A stretch of 64,000 nt of DNA from Verrucosispora sioxanthis (lineage in GTDB: Bacteria; Actinomycetota; Actinomycetes; Mycobacteriales; Micromonosporaceae). The translations under genes and the position numbers were made by a program. Positions 50,389 through 59,060 of this stretch are shown in pieces; the first letter of the stretch is position 1; each line of letters starts with the position of its first letter. The stretch covers positions 62,001 to 126,000 of the forward strand of contig NZ_SAIY01000003.1 of NCBI RefSeq assembly GCF_010560025.1, read 5' to 3'. Below the pieces are notes generated by a model. That model saw nothing but the letters and a program-made list of their open reading frames with translations. It made no database searches and was not told where the DNA came from.

Positions 50389-50716
50389 GAGGCGGTCGCC
50401 CCTCTTCTCGGCGCGCGGCACGGAGGCAGCGGGTTCAGCGCGGATCCACCGGGCCGCCCAGCCTGCGGGACAGCCACGGCGACGCGCTCGGCGGTCGACG
50501 CTGCCCGCATCGCCGATTACGCAGCGTCGCGCATCCGGGTCGTAGGAGTGATCGAGATGCCGACATCCTTCGCCCACAGATAGGGATCTGTCAATCATCG
50601 GCGGCCCCGCCCCCGGTGACCACGCCCACCTCGCCCGACCGTCGCGGAACTCGTGTTTGACCTGCGTGCAGACTGGAGATCAAGAGCGTGAGGCTCGACT
50701 ACGAGGGGGATCACGC
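50389..50716. other. 328-nt non-coding gap: upstream region of the carboxypeptidase
   Basis: No gene is supported. Its left 175 nt precede the minus-strand peptidase start and lack a clear leader structure. The promoter-like pair and palindrome are at 50565-50594. The right part contains only a GGGGGA ribosome-binding site (about 50704-50710) for the plus-strand gene at 50717. Confidence 0.5.
50565..50594 (-). promoter_or_regulatory. Candidate promoter and overlapping palindrome for the carboxypeptidase
   Basis: On the minus strand, TTGACA (50594 to 50589) is separated by 18 nt from AAGGAT (50570 to 50565). The spacer overlaps ACAGATAGGGATCTGT (50576-50591), a palindrome with 6-bp arms. A repressor bound here would block the promoter. 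Confidence 0.5.
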
Positions 50717-51043
50717 GTGTCCGAGAACGCCACCGACCGGCACCACCAGACCGCCGACCGTCCGGCCGGGGTCACCGACCCGCTGCTGTGGCGGCTCGCC
50801 CTGGACGTCGCCGACGCGCACGCACCGGGCGAGGACGGTGGCTGCACCCACCTGCTGTGCGCCGGCCAGAACTGGCCGTGCGAGCCGTGGCAGCAGGCCC
50901 AGCGGGCACTGAACCTCGCCCAGGGCGGCACGGCCGACGAGACGTCGGCATCCGCCGCCCCGCAGGAAGGCGCCTGGGCAGCCCCGGCTGCCCGGTCGAC
51001 CTGGTCGACGGAGCGGTCCCGCCACGAGTCCGCAGCCGCCTGA
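50717..51043 (+). CDS. Hypothetical protein, 108 residues
   Basis: From a GTG at 50717 with a GGGGGA ribosome-binding site. The middle contains THLLCAGQNWPCEPWQQAQRA, with two cysteines separated by seven residues; the N- and C-termini are polar and Ala/Ser-rich. No family is recognised. Actinomycete proteins with this CxxGxxWPC-type core are usually unannotated. No neighbours give a clue. Confidence 0.65.
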   Translation: MSENATDRHHQTADRPAGVTDPLLWRLALDVADAHAPGEDGGCTHLLCAGQNWPCEPWQQAQRALNLAQGGTADETSASAAPQEGAWAAPAARSTWSTERSRHESAAA

Positions 51044-51124
51044 GCGACCGACCGCCCAGCAGATCGTTGGTCATGTCGCCGAAGGCCAGCACCTCCGGCG
51101 GCTGACCGACCGGACCGGGTTGCT

Positions 51125-51143
51125 GTCAATGTAGCGTTGACGC
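51125..51143. promoter_or_regulatory. GTCAA-N7-TTGAC inverted site 1
   Basis: GTCAATGTAGCGTTGAC at 51126-51142. It holds a TAGCGT -10-like box (51133-51138) between the half-sites and ends 1 nt before the GTG at 51144, so a bound protein would occlude a leaderless promoter. A related site is at 51606-51624. Confidence 0.55.
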
Positions 51144-51622
51144 GTGGGTGACCCGCTCGATCAACTGGCCGGCGTCCCGGCCGCGCGGGACCGGCTCGAC
51201 GAGACCGAACTCGATCTCATCGACCGTGCCCGGCTGGCCGGTGCGACCTGGGCCCAGGTGGCCGGGCCCTCGGCCTGGCCAGCCGGCAGGCCGCCGAGCA
51301 GCGCCGCCAGCGCCTGGCCGCCGCACGTGCGGCCCGTCGAGCGGCGGCGGACCGGGGCTGGCCGGCCGAGGTCGCCGTGTTACGCGGCCTCCTCATCGAC
51401 CTGCGGCGTTGGATCGACGCCGACCGTCGCTGGGATGCCCGCTTCGACCGGGCCGCGTTGACCCGCCGTACCACGATGCTCGCCCTGGAGGCCGAGCCCG
51501 GCGGCCTGTACGACCTGGCCAACCGGATCCGCGCCGACCTACCGACCAACGATCCCGAACTACCCGCCCCGGTACGCGCCGTCGCCCGCCACCTCGCCGA
51601 GGCATTGTCAACGCGGCGTTGA
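51144..51622 (+). pseudogene. Frameshifted small HTH-like gene
   Basis: The frame from the GTG at 51144 gives a sensible start (DPLDQLAGVPAARDRLDETE, then ATWAQVAG) and then turns into Pro/Arg-rich nonsense near 51264-51270. The continuing sense sequence is in another frame (LRGLLIDLRRWIDADRRW ... ALEAEPGGLYDLANRIRADL) to 51622. Adding one G within GGGCCC at 51264-51269 would restore a single helix-turn-helix-like protein of about 160 residues (LGLASRQAAEQRRQRL). Either a pseudogene or a sequencing indel. The two GTCAA-N7-TTGAC sites bracket it. Confidence 0.7.
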
Positions 51623-51624
51623 CA
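51606..51624. promoter_or_regulatory. GTCAA-N7-TTGAC inverted site 2
   Basis: TGTCAACGCGGCGTTGACA is a near-perfect palindrome with 7-nt spacing identical to site 1. It overlaps the stop codon of the HTH-like gene and includes TTGACA, a good -35 box for the MFS gene downstream at 51700. Confidence 0.6.
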
Positions 51625-51699
51625 TCTACCCGGAGTATTGCCTCGAAGTAACTCAAGAATGGACGCTGTGAGCCTCCCTGACTCGTTTCCGGAGGGCCC

Positions 51700-52886
51700 A
51701 TGCGGCGCAACGCGGTCCTGTTCGTGGCGGTGTCGCTGCTGTCCGGCCTCGGCGGCAGCGCGATGGCCCTGGTCACCGGCATCTGGATTCTCGACCTCAC
51801 CGACTCCCCCGGTCTGGCTGCGCTCGCCGGCCTCTGCGCCTACGCGCCCACCCTCGCCGGCCCGTGGCTCGGCGCTGTCGTCGACCGGCTGCCCCGACGC
51901 CCGGTCGTCGTCGCGGCCAACCTGACCCTCACCGCCACCCTGCCCACCCTGCTGGCGGTGCGTGGCCCCGGCCAGGTGTGGCTGCTGTTCTGCGTGGCCA
52001 CGGTCTACGGCATCGCGTACGTCCTGATCGACGCGGGCGAGAGCGCCCTGCTGCCGGCCGCACTGTCGGCTGTCCACCTCGGACGGGTCAACGGGTGGCG
52101 CTCCAGCGCCCAGGAGGGCGTCGCTGGTCGCCCCGCTGGCCGGTGCCGGCCTGTACACCTGGCAGGGTGGTCAGCTGGTCGCCCTGCTCGCCGCCGTCCT
52201 GCCGGCCCTCGCCGCAGCCGGCTACGCGGCGCTGCGCCTGACCCGCACGCCGCCGCCGGCCGCCCCGGAACCGGGGAGTCCGAGCCGGCCTGGCCGTCCT
52301 GTTCGGCTCCCCGTCCATCCGACGACCGGTCGTGCTGGCCGGGGTCGCCATCGGCATGTCCGGCTTCGTCACCGCCGCCGGCTACGCCGTCGTCACCGAC
52401 ACGCTCGGCCTGCCGGCAACGTTCCTGGGCGTGCTGCTCAGCGCCCAGGGCGCCGGCTCGGTCGCCGGTGGACTGGTGGTCGGCCGGATGATCGCCTGGT
52501 TCGGCCCGACGGCGGTGGCCCTGGCCGGGGCCGGACTCTTCGCCGTCAGCTGCCTGGGCAGATGCCTGCCCTGGTGGCCAGCGGTCGTCGCCGCGTCGGT
52601 GGTGACCGGTCTGGGGTTGCCGTGGGCGCTCGTCGCGGCCGTCACCGCCGTCCAGACACACAGCCCCGACGCGCTGCTCGGCCGGGTCGCCGCCACCGCC
52701 AACACGGTCTTGTTCGGGCCGATCGCGGCGACGACGCCGCTCGGCGCCGCCGCCGTGCTGCTCGGCCCCCGACCACCGCTGGTCCTCGCCGCCGCCGGCT
52801 GCCTCACCGCCTGCGCGCTGACCTGGCGACGTCGGCGCGACCGGACACCGTCACACCCCTTCCCCGTGTCGGCCGCCCCGGGCTGA
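51700..52886 (+). pseudogene. MFS transporter gene with two frameshifts
   Basis: The ATG at 51700 (GGAGG ribosome-binding site at 51690-51694) starts a good MFS protein (LSGLGGSAMALVTGIWILD; YAPTLAGPWLGAVVDRLPRR). At about 52115-52125 the sense sequence moves to another frame (LVAPLAGAGLYTWQGGQ). Near 52265-52285 it moves again (GLAVLFGSPSIRRPVV, then GMSGFVTAAGYAVVTDTLG to 52886). The reconstructed protein would be about 395 residues with the usual MFS helices. With the frameshift in the preceding gene this makes three indels in 1.1 kb. Confidence 0.8.
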
Positions 52887-53104
52887 CGTCGCGGGCCGAG
52901 ACGCCGGACGGCGTCAGTGCGAGAAGGGCTCCAGGCACCCCAGTTCGCAGCCGAGCCGGTGACCTCGACTATGACTCGCGTTCGTTGGCGCGCTGGTCGC
53001 CGGGTTGGAGCAGTACCTGCGAACCGCCGAAGCCGCCCCACCCGCGACCCGGAGACGTAGCAGCGCCGCTCGGAATGGATTTTGGAACGTGGATAGGGTG
53101 GGGC

Positions 53105-53866
53105 GTGACGACAATCCTGGTGCCCTACCACCAAGATGAGCGGCTGCGGGACGACGAGATCCCGGTGTCGGCAGACATCACTGTCCGGTCACAGGTGCTC
53201 GACGGGGATGCCTGGCGGCGCGTGGCGGGAGTCTGCTCCGCAACTGCGGCGGCAGTGTCGCCGGTGGTGACGGCCGGCGGCATACCGGTGGTGGTCTCCG
53301 GCGACTGCATGGTTGCCGGCGGCACCGTCGCCGGGGTGCAGGGAGCGGGAGTCGACCCGGCGGTTGTCTGGTTTGACGCCCACGGTGACGTGCACACCGT
53401 GCAGACGAGCACATCGGGCTATCTGGGCGGTCTTTCGCTGCGGCTGCTGAACGGTGCACATCCCGACAGGTACGCCGACGTGATCGGGTTGCGGCCGGTG
53501 CCGGCGGAGCGCACGGTGTTGGTCGACGCGCGGGACCTGGATCCCGCCGAAATCGAGTATCTGGCCGGCAGCGCGACCCGCCGGATCCCGGTCCCCGAGG
53601 TTTCCGCGGACACCGTGCCGTCCGGTCCGCTGGTCCTGCACATCGACGTGGATGTCATCGACTCGGACGAGGTGCCCGGTCTGCGTTACCCGGCGCCGAA
53701 CGGCCCGTCGGCGGATGCCGTCCTGGGCGCCTGCGCGCGGCTGTTCGCGACCGGCCGGGTGGTGGCGTTCGATGTGGCATGCCCATGGTTGCGGACCGAG
53801 GACGAGGGCCAGCGGGACATCCGTACGGAACTGCTGTCCCGGCTGACGGCCCTCGCCACCCGCTGA
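53105..53866 (+). CDS. Arginase-family (ureohydrolase-fold) protein
   Basis: 253 residues from the GTG at 53105; an ATG ten codons earlier (53075) is in frame. A TAGGGT box ends 5 nt before the GTG, so a leaderless start is likely. The metal-binding core is visible: VWFDAHGDVHT and LHIDVDVIDSDEVPG. The first motif is SGDCMV, with Cys where arginases and agmatinases have His (G-G-D-H-S). This is the metal-ligand position, so a single-metal or altered site is likely; similar variants occur in an uncharacterised actinobacterial subgroup. Substrate unknown. Confidence 0.85.
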   Translation: MTTILVPYHQDERLRDDEIPVSADITVRSQVLDGDAWRRVAGVCSATAAAVSPVVTAGGIPVVVSGDCMVAGGTVAGVQGAGVDPAVVWFDAHGDVHTVQTSTSGYLGGLSLRLLNGAHPDRYADVIGLRPVPAERTVLVDARDLDPAEIEYLAGSATRRIPVPEVSADTVPSGPLVLHIDVDVIDSDEVPGLRYPAPNGPSADAVLGACARLFATGRVVAFDVACPWLRTEDEGQRDIRTELLSRLTALATR

Positions 53867-54480
53867 GCCGCAGTCCAGGCTTGTGGGCGGTAGAGGGCAG
53901 GTTGTCCGGCGGTGATCGGACGCCGCGATCGGCTCCGATGGCATCGCCTGGGAACGTCGCGAAGCTCCTTGACCAGGAACAGACAGCGGTCGGCGACCTC
54001 GTGTCGGGTGCCTCGCTCGTCGATGTAGTGGTACCGGTCGAGGTAGCGGTAGCCGGTGTCCTCGTAACCGAGCCGAAGGTAGAGCGCACCCGCCCGGGAG
54101 TTGTCCTCGCCGACGCCCATCCCGATCCGGTGGTGGCCGCGCCGCAACGCGAGTTCCTCGGCGGCGCGGATGATCGTCGTTCCGACGCCTTGAGACCGAT
54201 GGTCGGCGGCAACGGTCAAGCCGTTGATTTCCGGGCATTCGGGGAACCGGCCACGGACATCCGACTCTTTGGCTCCCTGCCACAGGATCTCGCCGCAGCC
54301 AGCCGGAACGTCATTGAGGTAGGCGATCAGAAAGGTGCTGGTGCCCTCGCTCTGACGGCGATAGCGGGCCTCGTGGTAGCGGTTCCGACCGGTGGGTACA
54401 GACTCCTCCAGAGCGGCGACGTCCCGCTGTCGGCATTCCCTGACGACTATCCGCGAAGGTCCGTCGCGCACAGCGGACAC
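53686..54480 (-). CDS. GNAT-family acetyltransferase with long C-terminal extension
   Basis: 264 residues, GTG at 54478-54480. The GNAT core occupies about 10-165 (FLIAYLNDVPAGCGEILWQG; INGLTVAADHRSQGVGTTII, with the acetyl-CoA loop RSQGVG; YLRLGYEDTGY). After FLVKELRD the protein turns basic and low-complexity and runs antisense for 181 nt through the end of the arginase gene. A typical GNAT would end near residue 170. The extension may be genuine or a result of a lost stop codon. Confidence 0.75.
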   Translation of the reverse strand: MSAVRDGPSRIVVRECRQRDVAALEESVPTGRNRYHEARYRRQSEGTSTFLIAYLNDVPAGCGEILWQGAKESDVRGRFPECPEINGLTVAADHRSQGVGTTIIRAAEELALRRGHHRIGMGVGEDNSRAGALYLRLGYEDTGYRYLDRYHYIDERGTRHEVADRCLFLVKELRDVPRRCHRSRSRRPITAGQPALYRPQAWTAAQRVARAVSRDSSSVRMSRWPSSSVRNHGHATSNATTRPVANSRAQAPRTASADGPFGAG

Positions 54481-54565
54481 TGTAGTGACAGCGGCAAGCC
54501 CCGTCCCAGCTACCCGGCTGCTTCATCCGGACGCCCGCAGCGACATCGTCGATCGACCCTCGATA

Positions 54566-55312
54566 ATGGCCGGTGTGGATGAGGTCACCGTCGTCGTCGC
54601 CCACAGTGAGCGCGCGACCCTGCGGGTCGGTGACGTGTTCCTGAAGGTCGACAGTGATCAGGCACGCATCGATGTCGAGGTCGAGGCGATGCGGCTGGCG
54701 CCCGTCCCGACCCCCGAGGTCCTGTGGCGCAGGCCGCCGGTCCTCGCGATCGCCGCCGTACCCGGCCGGGCGCTCGGCCGTCTCGGTGAGCCGTCGCCCG
54801 CGTCACCGGCGGCGTGGGCCACGGCCGGCGCGGTGATCCGGGAACTGCACGACGCGCCACCACCTCCGTGGGCCGGCAGGAAGCTCGTCGGGCTGGACGC
54901 GCAACTCGAACGCGAGTGCGCCTGGCTCGTCGACAGCGGCGCCCTGCCCGCCGACCTGGTCGAGCGCAACCGCGAGATCGCCGAGGCCGCGATTCGGCCG
55001 TGGACGCCGGTGTTCATGCACGGCGACCTGCAGATCACCCACATCTTCACCGACGGCGACGAGGTCACCGGTGTGATCGACTGGTCCGAGGCGGCGCCCG
55101 GCGACGCGCTGTACGACCTGGCCATCCTGACCCTCGGGCACGAGGAACGACTCGACGATCTTCTCGCCGGTTACGGCACCGACGTCGACCGGGACGTGAT
55201 TCGCGCCTGGTGGTCGCTGCGCAGCCTGCTGGCGTCCCGCTGGCTGATCGAACACGGCTTCGACCCGTCCGCACCAGGCTGCGAGTTCGACGTCCTCAGA
55301 TCGCGGATGTGA
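54566..55312 (+). CDS. Aminoglycoside phosphotransferase (APH)-family protein
   Basis: 248 residues from the ATG at 54566; a GTG at 54575 is 7 nt after a GATAAT box and could be the start of a leaderless transcript. The fold is recognised by VVVAHSERATLRVGDVFLKVD, AVIRELHDAP and the catalytic loop FMHGDLQITHIF, with IDWSEAAPGDALYDLA as the metal-binding DFG-equivalent. Members phosphorylate aminoglycosides, choline or other small molecules. The substrate is unknown and resistance should not be presumed. It is divergent from the GNAT gene. Confidence 0.9.
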   Translation: MAGVDEVTVVVAHSERATLRVGDVFLKVDSDQARIDVEVEAMRLAPVPTPEVLWRRPPVLAIAAVPGRALGRLGEPSPASPAAWATAGAVIRELHDAPPPPWAGRKLVGLDAQLERECAWLVDSGALPADLVERNREIAEAAIRPWTPVFMHGDLQITHIFTDGDEVTGVIDWSEAAPGDALYDLAILTLGHEERLDDLLAGYGTDVDRDVIRAWWSLRSLLASRWLIEHGFDPSAPGCEFDVLRSRM

Positions 55313-55360
55313 GGCGACATCGACCCGATGTCGGCGGGATGTACGGCGGCCGGCCCGGGC

Positions 55361-56311
55361 TCACTGCGGCGCGTCCTCGGCGTCCCGATCCGGGCAGCAT
55401 ACGGTCAGGGCGGCGGGCACGGCGCGCACCTTCAGTTTCCGGGCCGTGCCGCGGGCGCCGCCGTCAAGCTCGTACGTCTTGGCGTCGGCGAAACGGACCT
55501 TGACCTTGCGGCCCCGGGTGATCCGCACGAACTTGGAGTCCTCGGACCGACCGGTGGCCATCTTGCCGAGGGCGCGGGCCCAGTCGACGGCACCGCTGGC
55601 GGTGGAGACCCCGATCTCCAACGCGCGGCTGTCGGGGCGGGCGTCGTCGAAGGCCGGGATGCCGCCGGTGATGGTGCCGACGTTGCCGAACAGCACGCAA
55701 CTGGCCTCACCGTCGAACCACCGGGCACCGTCGACGGTGATCCGGGTCCGGGTCAGCTCGCCACGCACGTGACGCAGCCCGGTCCACACGTAGGCGAGCC
55801 GGCCGAGACGCCCCTTCATCTCCCGGTCGGCCTCACGGATGAGGTCACCGTCGAAACCGGCACCGGCCATCACCGCGAAGTGCTCACCGTTGAGCTTGCC
55901 CAGGTCGAGCCGGCGGCGCCGCCCGTGCAGGCCGATCCGGACCGCCTCGCGCAGATCCTCGGGAATACCCAGGTTGGTGGCGAACAGGTTGGCGGTGCCG
56001 GCCGGCAGGATCGCCATCGGTACGCGGGATCCGGCGAGGGTGTCGGCGCAGCGTTGGACCATGCCGTCGCCGCCCCAGACGAAAACCAGTTCGGCACCCT
56101 TGTCGAGCGCCTTGCGGACCTTCTTCGGTGCCTTGCGACTCTTGGGCACCTCGTACCAGAGCAGGTGTTCGACACCCGCGCCGACGAGGACGGCGCGCAG
56201 CTCGTCCAGGCCGCCACCGAGGTTCTTCTTCCGGTGGGCCACGACCGCGACGGTGCCCACCGCCACTGCGGGCGCAGGCCGGTCCGGATCCACCAGCACA
56301 CTCGCACTCAT
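55361..56311 (-). CDS. Diacylglycerol kinase/lipid kinase catalytic-domain protein
   Basis: 316 residues, ATG at 56309-56311. The conserved nucleotide motif VFVWGGDGMVQRCAD and the LPAGTANLFATNLGIP segment identify the diacylglycerol kinase catalytic domain; AVMAGAGFDGDLIREAD follows as the third conserved block. Such enzymes phosphorylate diacylglycerol, sphingosine or related lipids. It lies alone, convergent with the APH gene. Confidence 0.93.
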   Translation of the reverse strand: MSASVLVDPDRPAPAVAVGTVAVVAHRKKNLGGGLDELRAVLVGAGVEHLLWYEVPKSRKAPKKVRKALDKGAELVFVWGGDGMVQRCADTLAGSRVPMAILPAGTANLFATNLGIPEDLREAVRIGLHGRRRRLDLGKLNGEHFAVMAGAGFDGDLIREADREMKGRLGRLAYVWTGLRHVRGELTRTRITVDGARWFDGEASCVLFGNVGTITGGIPAFDDARPDSRALEIGVSTASGAVDWARALGKMATGRSEDSKFVRITRGRKVKVRFADAKTYELDGGARGTARKLKVRAVPAALTVCCPDRDAEDAPQ

Positions 56312-56415
56312 GTCGGCGATTGGTACCCGTCGGCCCGCACTTTCACGCCTTGGTTCCTGACCGCTTTCGCCTCGCAGCCGTGCCGTAGGCGGCCAGCTGC
56401 CCGGCCGAACGGGGC

Positions 56416-56859
56416 CTAAAGGACGTCGAACTCGTTGCCCTCTGGGTCGGCCATCGTCACGTGGTCAGGCGTACCATCCGATTCGTCCACCCGGAGCACG
56501 GTGCCGCCCGCCGCCACCAGCTTGTCGATCACCGCCTGGACCCGTGGCCAGCGCAGCTCGAACGGCTCCTGCCGGCCGCCGCCGACGTGGATGTCGAAGT
56601 GCATGCGGTTCTTGACTACCTTCGGTTCAGGCACCTTGAGGAACGACACACCGGGCCGGGCGCCGTTCGGGTCCTCGATGAAGGCGCCGTCGTCCCACTC
56701 GTCCTCGGGAACCTTGAAATGGGTCCGCCATGCCTCCCAGGTGGCGAACCCTTCTGGTGGGGCGGCCGGGACGTACCCCAGCGCGAGGCACCAGAACGCG
56801 GCCAACTCGCTCGGGCGCGCGCAGTCGACGGTCAGGGACCATTGCTCGGACATCGCCAC
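56416..56859 (-). CDS. VOC/glyoxalase-like protein
   Basis: 147 residues from a GTG at 56857-56859 (or the ATG two codons on, 56853). WSLTVDCARPSELAAFWCLALGYVP starts a glyoxalase-6-type fold (written across residues 7-31), and RMHFDIHVGG and TMADPEGNEFDVL complete it. It should bind a small substrate, with metal use not certain. It is unrelated to the VOC gene at 44053. Function unknown. Confidence 0.88.
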   Translation of the reverse strand: MAMSEQWSLTVDCARPSELAAFWCLALGYVPAAPPEGFATWEAWRTHFKVPEDEWDDGAFIEDPNGARPGVSFLKVPEPKVVKNRMHFDIHVGGGRQEPFELRWPRVQAVIDKLVAAGGTVLRVDESDGTPDHVTMADPEGNEFDVL

Positions 56860-56981
56860 ACCATAGGCCGCCGACGGTCACACCGAGGGCCGGGCGGGTC
56901 CGGTCCGGCTACGCACATTCGCCCGACGTCTCGAACGAGCCGCAGCCCCGACAGGTTCCTGACGCCCACCGCCACGGTCAT

Positions 56982-57034
56982 GCCCGCTGCCGGGATCGAG
57001 TGGCGTCCGAGCCAACTCGATCCCGGCAGCGGGC
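56982..57034. terminator. 20-bp perfect hairpin downstream of htpG
   Basis: Positions 56982-57001 and 57015-57034 are exact inverted copies (GCCCGCTGCCGGGATCGAGT) around a 13-nt loop. There is no U-tract, as in many actinobacterial terminators. It starts 23 nt after the htpG stop and probably ends that transcript. Confidence 0.75.
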
Positions 57035-57056
57035 GCGATTCCGACAGCCGGTGCGA

Positions 57057-58973
57057 CTACAGGGTGCGGGCGAGGCGGTCGGCGAGGATCCGGGCGAACC
57101 GCGACGGGTCGGTCAGGTCACCGCCCTCGGCGAGCAGCGCGGTGCCGTAGAGCAGCTCGGCGGTCTCCGCCAGGGAGTCGCCGGTGGCGCCCTGCTCGTG
57201 CGCCTTGCGCAGGCCGGTGACCAGCGGATGGGTCGGGTTGATCTCCAGGATCCGCTTGACCTTCGGCACCTCCTGCCCCATCGCGCGGTACATCTTCTCC
57301 AGGGTGGGCGTGAGGTCGTGCGCGTCGCCGACCACGCAGGCCGGCGAGGTGGTCAGCCGCGACGACAGCCGGACCTCCTTGACGTTGTCGGCCAACACCT
57401 CGCCCATCCAGCCGAGCAGGTCGGCGTACTCGGTGCGCTGCCGCTCCCGTTCGGCTTCGGCCTCGGTGCGCTCCTGCTCGGTGTCCAGGTCGACCTGCCC
57501 CTTGGCGACCGAACGCAGCGTCTTGCCCGCGTAGCTGCCGACCCGCTCCACCCAGACCTCGTCGACCGGGTCGGTGAGCAGCAGCACCTCGTAGCCCTTG
57601 GCGCGGAACGCCTCCATGTGCGGGGAGTTCTCGATGGTGGTCCGGTTCTCGCCGGTGGCGTAGTAGATGTCCTGCTGGCCCTCGCGCATGCGTTCCACGT
57701 AGCCGGCCAGGTCGGTCTGCTCGGCCGGGTCGTTGGTGGAGGCCACCGAGAGGATCTCCAGCAGGGTGTCCTGGTTGTCGGTGTCCTCCAGCAGACCTTC
57801 CTTGACCACCGGCCCGAACTCGGTCCAGAAGGTGCGGTAGCGCTCCGGCTGCTCGGTCTTGAGATCCTTGACCGTGGCGAGGATCTTCTTGACCAGGCGA
57901 CGGCGGACGGCGCGGATCTGGCGGTCCTGCTGGAGGATCTCCCGGGAGATGTTCAGCGACAGGTCGTGGGCGTCCACCACACCCTTGACGAACCGCAGGT
58001 AGTTGGGCATCAGCGCGTCGCAGTCGTCCATGATGAACACGCGCTTGACGTAGAGCTGCACCCCTCGGCGGCCCTGGGGGGAGAACAGGTCGAGCGGCGC
58101 GTGGGTGGGGATGAACAGCAGCGCCTCGTACTCGAAGGTCCCCTCCCCCCGCATGTGGATGGTCTCCAGCGGGTCCGCCCAGTCGTGGCTGACATGCTTG
58201 TAGAACTCGTGGTACTCGGTGGGCTCGACCTCACCGCGCGGGCGGGCCCACAGCGCCTTCATCGAGTTGAGGGTCACCGTCTCGGTGGTGGCGGGGGCGT
58301 CGTCGGTGCCGGGCCGCTCGACGGTCATCCGGATCGGGTGGGCGATGAAGTCGGAGTAGCGCTTGACGATCCCCCGGATCGTCCACTCGGCGGTGTAGTC
58401 GTGCAGGTTGTCCTCGGCGTCGGCGGGCTTGAGGTGCAGGGTCACCGCCGTGCCCTGGGGGGCGTCGTCCAGCTCGGTGATGGTGTAGGTGCCCTCGCCG
58501 GTGGACTCCCAGCGGGTACCACCGGTCTCGCCGGCCCGCCGGGTGACCAGCTCGACCCGCTCGGCGACCATGAACGCGGCGTAGAAGCCGACGCCGAACT
58601 GACCGATCAGCTCCTGTGAGGCGCCGGCGTCCTTGGCCTCCCGCAGCTGCCGCAGCAGCTCCGCGGTGCCGGACTTGGCGATGGTGCCGATGACGGAGAC
58701 CACCTCGTCGCGGCTCATGCCGATGCCGTTGTCCCGCACGGTGAGGGTGCGGGCGTCCCGGTCGACCTCGATGGCGATGTGCAGGTCGCCGGTGTCGACG
58801 GCGAGGTCCTTGTCGACCATCGACGCCAGGCGCAGCTTGTCCAGCGCGTCTGAGGCGTTCGAGATCAACTCGCGGAGGAAGACGTCCTTGTTCGAGTAGA
58901 TCGAGTGGACCATCAGCCGGAGCAGCTGACGCGCTTCGGCCTGGAACTCCAACGTCTCGGCCCGGTCGTTCAC
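57057..58973 (-). CDS. htpG: Molecular chaperone HtpG (Hsp90)
   Basis: 638 residues, GTG start with a GGAAAGGA ribosome-binding site. The Hsp90 N-domain signatures are present: SIYSNKDVFLRELISNASDA, VRDNGIGMSRDEV and GQFGVGFYAAFMVAERV. The middle domain (NLNISREILQQDR-like LSLNISREILQQDR) and C-terminal dimerisation domain complete a full-length protein. It folds client proteins in an ATP-dependent way. No CIRCE or HAIR element is evident in the promoter region. It is monocistronic. Confidence 0.98.
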   Translation of the reverse strand: MNDRAETLEFQAEARQLLRLMVHSIYSNKDVFLRELISNASDALDKLRLASMVDKDLAVDTGDLHIAIEVDRDARTLTVRDNGIGMSRDEVVSVIGTIAKSGTAELLRQLREAKDAGASQELIGQFGVGFYAAFMVAERVELVTRRAGETGGTRWESTGEGTYTITELDDAPQGTAVTLHLKPADAEDNLHDYTAEWTIRGIVKRYSDFIAHPIRMTVERPGTDDAPATTETVTLNSMKALWARPRGEVEPTEYHEFYKHVSHDWADPLETIHMRGEGTFEYEALLFIPTHAPLDLFSPQGRRGVQLYVKRVFIMDDCDALMPNYLRFVKGVVDAHDLSLNISREILQQDRQIRAVRRRLVKKILATVKDLKTEQPERYRTFWTEFGPVVKEGLLEDTDNQDTLLEILSVASTNDPAEQTDLAGYVERMREGQQDIYYATGENRTTIENSPHMEAFRAKGYEVLLLTDPVDEVWVERVGSYAGKTLRSVAKGQVDLDTEQERTEAEAERERQRTEYADLLGWMGEVLADNVKEVRLSSRLTTSPACVVGDAHDLTPTLEKMYRAMGQEVPKVKRILEINPTHPLVTGLRKAHEQGATGDSLAETAELLYGTALLAEGGDLTDPSRFARILADRLARTL

Positions 58974-59060
58974 ACCAAGTCCTTTCCGGTCGTCGGCACG
59001 ACGGTTCGCGGAAAGGATACGAGTCGTCGCGCTGCGCGTGCGTCGGGTGTCTGTCTCTGA

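Noticed and set aside
47857..50583. 908-codon plus-strand frame opposite the carboxypeptidase
   Set aside because: Pure shadow; the minus frame holds the zinc motif and signal peptide.
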